From: Lentisphaeria bacterium
GTDB taxonomy: Bacteria > Verrucomicrobiota > Lentisphaeria > Oligosphaerales > Oligosphaeraceae
DNA: 8,970 nucleotides
Direction of reading: 5' to 3'
NCBI GenBank assembly: GCA_024405235.1
Contig: JAKSPA010000058.1
Span: 1 to 8,970 of the forward strand
A program made the position numbers and the translations under genes. Below the pieces are notes generated by a model. It saw nothing but the letters and a program-made list of their open reading frames with translations, did not search any database and was not told where the DNA came from. Each line of letters begins with the position of its first letter. Position 1 is the first letter of the stretch. Below, in pieces: positions 7,301-8,970 of the stretch.

Positions 7301-8590
7301 CAGCACGGCAGTTTCGTCTTCCTTGGCGAGCAGAGGAATTTCGCCGAGCGTTTTTTCCGGATTGTTCACGAAGTTGTCCAGAACGCCAATTGTCATGTCG
7401 ATCAGCAGTTCCAGAAATTCCGTAGAGTATTTTCCTGGCTGGCATGTTGCCAAAAACAAGAACTTGTCGTCCAATCCGTATATTTGAAGCAAAGGATATT
7501 CCGATGCACCGAATGCTGAAAGTGTGTGTCGTGTGATTTTTTCTCCTGCGAGGGTTTCGTAAAGTCCTACGGTCCCGTCCTGGTATGCGAAAGAGAATGC
7601 GGGAGTCATGCCTGTATCTCTGCAGAAATGCGTGAACGGGTAAATGCCGACTTTGTGCGCTTTGCAGGAATTCAGATAATCGATAAGTTTTGTGTCTTTG
7701 TTCAGGCTGCAGAGAATCGGAAGCAATTTGATCGTTGCGCCGAAGGTGTTGCGGAAGGCTCGATCCTGCCGACCATGGTTTATAGTGGTAAAGACGACTT
7801 CTGTTTCGCCGGCGAGAGCGCCTAGTGCGCGTCCGAATGCGCCCATCAGAAGAATGTTTGGATGAATCGAATGGCTTGCGCAGAAGTCGTCGATTTTTTC
7901 GCGCGAATACATACGGCTTCTTTTCAGTGAGTTCTGAAGAGCAAAAGGCTCTGCCGAGAGCGCAGAATCGGCAGCTTTCCGAGAATGCACCATGACATTT
8001 TGAGGCACTGTCATCGACTTGCCCTGGAAGCGGTTGCGATAATATTCCGCTACTTCCGCGTATTCTGCGGAATTCAGCATTGCCTCTTCGCGTTTCGCAT
8101 ATTCCTCAAATGAAGCTTCTTCTGGAGCGGGCGCAGTGCCATTTTCATAAAATCCATTCAGCGTGTTGAAAAACATTGCTCCGGAAGTGCCATCGTATAT
8201 GATATGATGAATATCAAGCGCAAAATACGTTTTCGTCGGTGTTTCGAAAATGGCAAAACGGCACAGTGATTCTGTCAATAGGTCAAATGGTTTCATGAAA
8301 TTGCTGCATGCATCGCGGGCTTCTGCCTCCGTGCATTTGCAATGTCGAATCGGTATTTCCATTTCGGAATCCACATATTGACTGATGCCGCCCGATTCTT
8401 CTTTGAAGCGAATGCGAAGCGATGGATATAGGTCTATTGTGCTGCGAAGGGCGTTAAGAAAACGCGGCAGATCAATGTCTTGCGGCAGGATGAAGGCTTG
8501 CGGAACGTTGTATTGCAACGAGTCTTTGTTGGCAGCCCATTCCAGATAGATTCCTGTCTGTGTTTGCGTTAAAGGGAATGTATTTGTCAT
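1352..8590 (-). CDS. Two-module NRPS, C-A-T-C-A-T-R, reductase-terminated
   Basis: This large cytoplasmic enzyme should activate two amino acids as adenylates, load them on phosphopantetheine arms, join them and release the product reductively. Seven domains are visible in its 2412 residues: C1 about 5-425, A1 445-920, T1 935-1000, C2 1020-1430, A2 1445-1920, T2 1935-2003 and R 2045-2412. There is no epimerisation, methylation or thioesterase domain, so both residues should stay L. The ATG start is chosen because a typical C-domain opening (PLTQTQ, residues 6-11) follows at once; a strong ribosome binding site is not visible. The stop is TGA at 1352-1354. A Ser/Thr/Asn-rich linker near 2003-2019 separates T2 from R. 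The gene leads an apparent operon with the STAS and SpoIIE-type genes, 34 and then 2 bases apart. A phosphopantetheinyl transferase is needed but is not in the window. The product (N-acyl dipeptide aldehyde or derivative) is inferred from architecture, not shown. Confidence 0.97.
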   Translation of the reverse strand: MTNTFPLTQTQTGIYLEWAANKDSLQYNVPQAFILPQDIDLPRFLNALRSTIDLYPSLRIRFKEESGGISQYVDSEMEIPIRHCKCTEAEARDACSNFMKPFDLLTESLCRFAIFETPTKTYFALDIHHIIYDGTSGAMFFNTLNGFYENGTAPAPEEASFEEYAKREEAMLNSAEYAEVAEYYRNRFQGKSMTVPQNVMVHSRKAADSALSAEPFALQNSLKRSRMYSREKIDDFCASHSIHPNILLMGAFGRALGALAGETEVVFTTINHGRQDRAFRNTFGATIKLLPILCSLNKDTKLIDYLNSCKAHKVGIYPFTHFCRDTGMTPAFSFAYQDGTVGLYETLAGEKITRHTLSAFGASEYPLLQIYGLDDKFLFLATCQPGKYSTEFLELLIDMTIGVLDNFVNNPEKTLGEIPLLAKEDETAVLELSKGVSLEYDASKTFQDLFAERAAAQPNDIALVDCENSMTYAELARQSDAVAAVLRDAGLIEGKFAGVMLPRRNAFVLSIIAVQKCGAGYIPMDSEYPAERLEYMLENSEAPILVTTHELFDGKGLKYNGRIVFLDECDLTAANSSFNSATPSTPAYMIYTSGSTGKPKGVVLSNRSLAAFIAWYVKDCGLDRDSVNACHPSFSFDASVGDLFPTLAAGGQLHILKESIRQDLTALHEYIVSKKVNGMTISTQMGLTLLNTYPELPLKYMMLGGEKMLPFAKTKIRIFNGYGPTEFTVCSSYQLVDQSIGGDIPIGRPVPNSYSLIVDKLGQCLPWGLPGELALVGPQLSEGYWRLPERTAQSFTPCPALPGQKMYRTGDLARYNDEKTLDYLGRIDFQVKLRGFRIEIGEIEHTAASVNGVGAVAAEVREVGGTKHLVLYYEGNVDEKALKSQMSRSLTSYMVPDFYVAMDKLPLTPNGKINRKQLPLPQVELQEIVTPQNDNERELLAMVVEELGISELGVTHDLLKSGLNSLGGMALLAKIHKRFGVGISVKELLAEPTVRALAKMLSKEKQASTSQKTKRAKRAWYPLTESQRGIYVDCLRNPETTQYNISSVFCFANTDAQALADAAAMVLNAHPALKIRFGENKDDVVQLRNDDDRIDVTVERIDAEPDDEFFAKLQTPFALKNEALARAKIVASPSTSYLFIDIHHIIFDGVSAGIVLKEIIDALNGIAPQPEAYTLFDAAMDERDYLESETLDEDAQWFANYLNDTESTFFADSTDGTDFPSGTLHFAKTRMKQDGVIQRCRALSVTPNDYFLTVFTELLKRICREKKIQIATVTSGRTNLDLSAAIGMFVRTLPFCGQSEAKTLEEAVKATHRSMSDLLERERHPFTRLAESLGVQPGILFAFEGGLFQLPQNVSIKQVSNGTAKTPLAMTVTPVGDEFELQAEYDASRYSAKEMNDLVAMYRTLAENLLAEDVLENAPLLTQEETQKTLAFSKGKTMPYDESQTFMDLFLAQAKSNADRKAVVDCEGSFTYAELNQLSDKLAAHLAQTGLKPGCFAGVMLPRRRSFVLSFIAVQKCGAGYIPIDPEYPSDRIAYILANSDAPVLISTRNLFNEKHLDFNGKTIFIDDIQTLPHVTFANLARPELPAYMIYTSGSTGKPKGVVLPHRALRALLEWTSDLLDDNEKKVHVALPSFSFDASIIDLFTPLAKGGELHVLSETTRNDLAGINAYVREHHVDSLATSTQFGMALANAFPDMPLKNMIVGGEKLLPFAKTNIRVFNGYGPTEFTVMSSAQLVDQEQEGDIPIGQPCPNSYSLVIDRYGHPLPLGFPGELALAGQQIADGYWKLPERTAQSFVKSRELDDMRMYKTGDLVKYNSEGSLNYLGRLDFQVKLRGFRIEIGEIENVTAAFKGIKSCAAEIRQIGDAKHLVLYYEGDADEAALKAHLQTYLTSYMVPDYFERMQKMPLTPNGKINRKMLPTPNTAVSEEFVPAANDTERIICEAYAKALNMERFSAAQDFFLSGGTSLLGITAVLLMQKNGLQQVQYGDIFKHKSPKALAAFLTGETTSSNTNDSTQANGFDFGAYDYRAIDTLLQKTRHELFKGFATRPIGNVLLTGATGYLGIHILKYILSTSNGTVYTLIRPKRNVTPEKRIALTWVYYFGEQIPKDAERKIQCIPGDITDDNLQELLSDFPIDTVINCAALVKHYIADDALDRINVHGVENLIAYCEKSWARLIQASTYSIGGTIPINDPTKLDEHLLYIGQHSDNDYVRTKFLAERAVLQHIAEGTLKGKIMRLGNLMGRESDGEFQMNLPANAFVNSLKSYRALGAFPLVGLPAKIEMSPIDRVAEAIVLLSGTPDGMVVFHPFNTYQLDLGAILGTLNQYGFPIDYVSQEEFAAHVEALRNDPERAKYLQGVLHYTAHMLDGQRMTEAVNNWTTTVLYRLGFRWKPSADGYLMKFYEMLDGLGVFD
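1355..2458 (-). other. NRPS domain R (terminal thioester reductase)
   Basis: NAD(P)H-dependent thioester reductase of the extended short-chain dehydrogenase fold, residues about 2045-2412. The Rossmann nucleotide-binding motif TGATGYLG is at 2056-2063. The Thr of the catalytic set is probably within AST at 2179-2181, and the YxxxK pair is Tyr2211 and Lys2215. It replaces a thioesterase and releases the peptide as an aldehyde by two-electron reduction; further reduction to an alcohol is possible in some members. No aminotransferase or oxidase that would alter the aldehyde is present in the window. Confidence 0.94.
2582..2788 (-). other. NRPS domain T2 (peptidyl carrier, module 2)
   Basis: Peptidyl carrier domain at about residues 1935-2003. 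The attachment motif DFFLSGGTSLL (1958-1968) is close to the canonical form, with Ser1966 as the phosphopantetheine site. It holds the finished dipeptidyl thioester for the adjoining reductase domain. Confidence 0.92.
2831..4258 (-). other. NRPS domain A2 (adenylation, module 2)
   Basis: Adenylation domain at about residues 1445-1920. It is intact, with A3 YTSGSTGKPKG at 1591-1601, A5 NGYGPTE at 1720-1726, A7 YKTGDL at 1807-1812, A8 around 1825-1844 and the A10 Lys at 1912. The hand-derived pocket code is D-A-I-A-I-G-G-V-M-K. Asp235 and Lys517 again indicate an ordinary alpha-amino acid, and the rest of the pocket is nonpolar, so a hydrophobic substrate is likely. I do not recognise the exact code. 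This residue would become the aldehyde end of the product. Confidence 0.93.
4301..5533 (-). other. NRPS domain C2 (condensation, module 2)
   Basis: This condensation domain at about residues 1020-1430 should form the peptide bond between the module 1 and module 2 residues. It opens with PLTESQRGIY at 1022 and carries an intact HHIIFDG active-site motif at 1143-1149 (His1144 catalytic). With no epimerase upstream, an LCL type (L donor, L acceptor) is expected. It is clearly more diverged from C1 than A2 is from A1. Its motifs lie 1015-1016 residues after those of C1, whereas the A-domain offset is exactly 1000. Confidence 0.93.
5591..5788 (-). other. NRPS domain T1 (peptidyl carrier, module 1)
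   Basis: Peptidyl carrier domain at about residues 935-1000. The phosphopantetheine attachment motif reads SGLNSL at 961-966, with Ser965 as the expected modified residue. This departs from the textbook LGG-(H/D)-SL form that T2 keeps more closely, but Ser, its Asn/Asp-type neighbour and the following Leu are all retained, so the domain should be active. A basic, flexible linker (about 1002-1019) leads to C2. Confidence 0.88.
5831..7258 (-). other. NRPS domain A1 (adenylation, module 1)
   Basis: Adenylation domain at about residues 445-920. Core motifs are intact: A3 YTSGSTGKPKG at 591-601, A5 NGYGPTE at 720-726, A7 YRTGDL at 807-812, A8 around 825-844 and A10 PNGK with the catalytic Lys912. 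Hand alignment to the gramicidin synthetase PheA pocket (positions 235, 236, 239, 278, 299, 301, 322, 330, 331, 517) reads D-A-G-T-M-G-G-V-C-K. Asp235 and Lys517 point to an ordinary alpha-amino acid. Thr278 and the Val-Cys pair recall Phe/Tyr-type codes, with Gly in place of Trp at 239 enlarging the pocket. An aromatic substrate is a tentative guess only. Confidence 0.93.
7316..8578 (-). other. NRPS domain C1 (N-terminal condensation, probable starter type)
   Basis: This is a condensation domain at about residues 5-425 of the NRPS. The C1-core opening PLTQTQTGIY starts at residue 6. The active-site HHxxxDG motif is intact as HHIIYDG at 128-134, with His129 the expected catalytic base. A C domain before the first A domain has no upstream carrier within this protein. 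It therefore either acylates the first amino acid with a fatty or other acyl group (starter role) or takes a donor from another protein. The starter role is the more likely, because the gene appears to lead its operon. The subtype cannot be settled by eye. Confidence 0.9.
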
Positions 8591-8630
8591 CTTTTGGCTC
8601 TTTTTATATCGAATAGATGCGTAATTGACA

Positions 8631-8661
8631 CTAATATAATTAGGTCTTTGGGGAATAACTA
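8631..8661 (-). promoter_or_regulatory. Candidate promoter and small palindrome upstream of the NRPS
   Basis: On the minus strand an AT-rich stretch contains TATATT (8638 to 8633), a plausible -10 box. A poor -35 candidate, TAGTTA (8661 to 8656), lies 17 bases upstream and matches only three of six consensus bases. The -10 lies inside a perfect inverted repeat, CTAAT-ATA-ATTAG (8631-8643), about 40 bases before the ATG, which could be an operator or chance in AT-rich DNA. A second AT-rich stretch, GATATAAA, lies just before the start codon. The location is reasonable; the exact boxes are uncertain. Confidence 0.3.
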
Positions 8662-8781
8662 GGCGGTTCTAGCCCTTCAGTTCTTTAAGTCTTTTGAGGA
8701 CCTTCAGTCCTTTTCTTCAGTTTTCGCAAAAAGGTGTCTGCGGGGACCGAAAATACACGTCTGAAAAAGCAAATATCGTCC

Positions 8782-8803
8782 AGAATGGCCCTAGAATGGC
8801 CCA
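8782..8803. repeat. 11-bp tandem repeat, two copies
   Basis: AGAATGGCCCT at 8782-8792 is followed directly by AGAATGGCCCA at 8793-8803, with one difference in the last base. Its function is unknown. Confidence 0.75.
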
Positions 8804-8810
8804 GGATGAA

Positions 8811-8830
8811 ATCCACCCCCTTTTGTGGAT
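8811..8830. repeat. Inverted repeat ATCCAC / GTGGAT
   Basis: A perfect 6-bp inverted repeat (8811-8816 and 8825-8830) with an 8-base loop CCCCTTTT. It could form a small hairpin in either strand; no T-run follows, so a terminator role is not supported. Confidence 0.6.
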
Positions 8831-8856
8831 ATCGCTATGTTCCCCAAGAGGGTAGC

Positions 8857-8906
8857 TACTGCCTGCGGCGCGTACTGCCTGCGGCGCGTACTGCGCCTTA
8901 CGGCGC
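8857..8906. repeat. 16-bp GC-rich tandem repeat with degenerate third copy
   Basis: TACTGCCTGCGGCGCG occurs perfectly at 8857-8872 and 8873-8888. A third copy starting TACTGCGCC at 8889 diverges into a hairpin, GCGCC-TTAC-GGCGC (8893-8906). The composition is much more GC-rich than the neighbouring genes. Confidence 0.85.
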
Positions 8907-8911
8907 TAAGA

Positions 8912-8928
8912 GGGCGGCGTGAACGCCC
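8912..8928. repeat. Inverted repeat GGGCG / CGCCC
   Basis: A 5-bp stem (8912-8916 with 8924-8928) around a 7-base loop. An alternative pairing, GGCGT with ACGCC around two bases, uses the same stretch. It forms part of the GC-rich hairpin cluster. Confidence 0.5.
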
Positions 8929-8934
8929 GTACTT

Positions 8935-8959
8935 CCGCATTGTGCTGCGCCCAATGCGG
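8935..8959. repeat. 8-bp perfect hairpin CCGCATTG / CAATGCGG
   Basis: A perfect inverted repeat (8935-8942 and 8952-8959) with a 9-base loop. This is the strongest stem in the intergenic region. On the plus strand it is followed by CTTAATT, which is not a clean T-run; on the minus strand GC-rich sequence follows. A terminator for a minus-strand gene entering from the right is possible but poorly supported. A dispersed intergenic repeat element is an equally good reading. Confidence 0.65.
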
Positions 8960-8970
8960 CTTAATTCCTA

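Larger units (their letters stand above)
8662..8970. other. Intergenic region without a convincing gene
   Basis: Together with the promoter stretch this makes 380 bases without a supported gene. Its left part has T-rich runs with repeated CTTCAGT words and a small hairpin, AGGAC-CTTCA-GTCCT at 8697-8711. From about 8782 onward it is filled with short tandem and inverted repeats, listed separately, and becomes GC-rich after about 8850. A 62-codon plus-strand reading frame at 8734-8922 runs through these repeats and looks like a by-product of them. I see no tRNA, recognisable riboswitch or insertion sequence. Confidence 0.6.

Noticed and set aside
8697..8711. AGGAC-CTTCA-GTCCT hairpin followed by T-rich sequence as a plus-strand terminator
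   Set aside because: The stem is only 5 bp, the T-run is interrupted, and there is no plus-strand gene to its left for it to terminate.
8857..8906. CRISPR-like short repeats
   Set aside because: The copies are adjacent with no spacers, only 16 bp long, and only two are perfect.
8734..8922. 62-codon plus-strand open frame in the intergenic region
   Set aside because: Its 3' half is made of the GC-rich tandem repeats, it has no ribosome binding site, and the product matches nothing I recognise.

Overview
The window is filled by one minus-strand transcription unit, read from right to left. A 2412-residue non-ribosomal peptide synthetase (NRPS; 8590 to 1352) is followed by a 100-residue STAS-domain anti-anti-sigma-factor-like protein (1317 to 1015). 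Two bases later comes a membrane-anchored SpoIIE/RsbU-type phosphatase (1012 to beyond position 1), cut by the window edge after 337 codons. The 380 bases upstream of the NRPS (8591-8970) hold no convincing gene. They contain an AT-rich probable promoter region next to the NRPS start and, further out, a cluster of short GC-rich tandem and inverted repeats.

The NRPS has domain order C-A-T-C-A-T-R (condensation, adenylation, carrier, twice, then a terminal NAD(P)H-dependent thioester reductase). All expected catalytic motifs are visible. By analogy with known reductase-terminated two-module synthetases, the expected product is a dipeptide released as an aldehyde, probably N-acylated because the first module begins with a C domain. 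Such aldehydes are typically protease inhibitors, or cyclise to pyrazinones when the amine is free. The two A domains are clear duplicates and sit in exact 1000-residue (3000-bp) register.

The two downstream genes look like two thirds of a partner-switching circuit. The phosphatase has an N-terminal membrane helix, a probable extracytoplasmic sensor, a second membrane helix, and the start of a PP2C-like catalytic domain. It would dephosphorylate the STAS protein, which then sequesters an anti-sigma or other switch kinase. No kinase is visible, but the sequence continues to the left. The tight spacing with no terminator suggests that product synthesis and a signal-sensing switch are co-expressed. 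This is the most interesting feature of the window.

The organism cannot be named. Base composition is close to balanced, start sites lack strong Shine-Dalgarno motifs, and the NRPS style (first C domain opening with PLTQTQ, small two-module reductase-terminated enzyme) recalls those of anaerobic, gut-type bacteria. A Bacillota, Lentisphaerota/Verrucomicrobiota or Fibrobacterota host would all fit; this is inference only.
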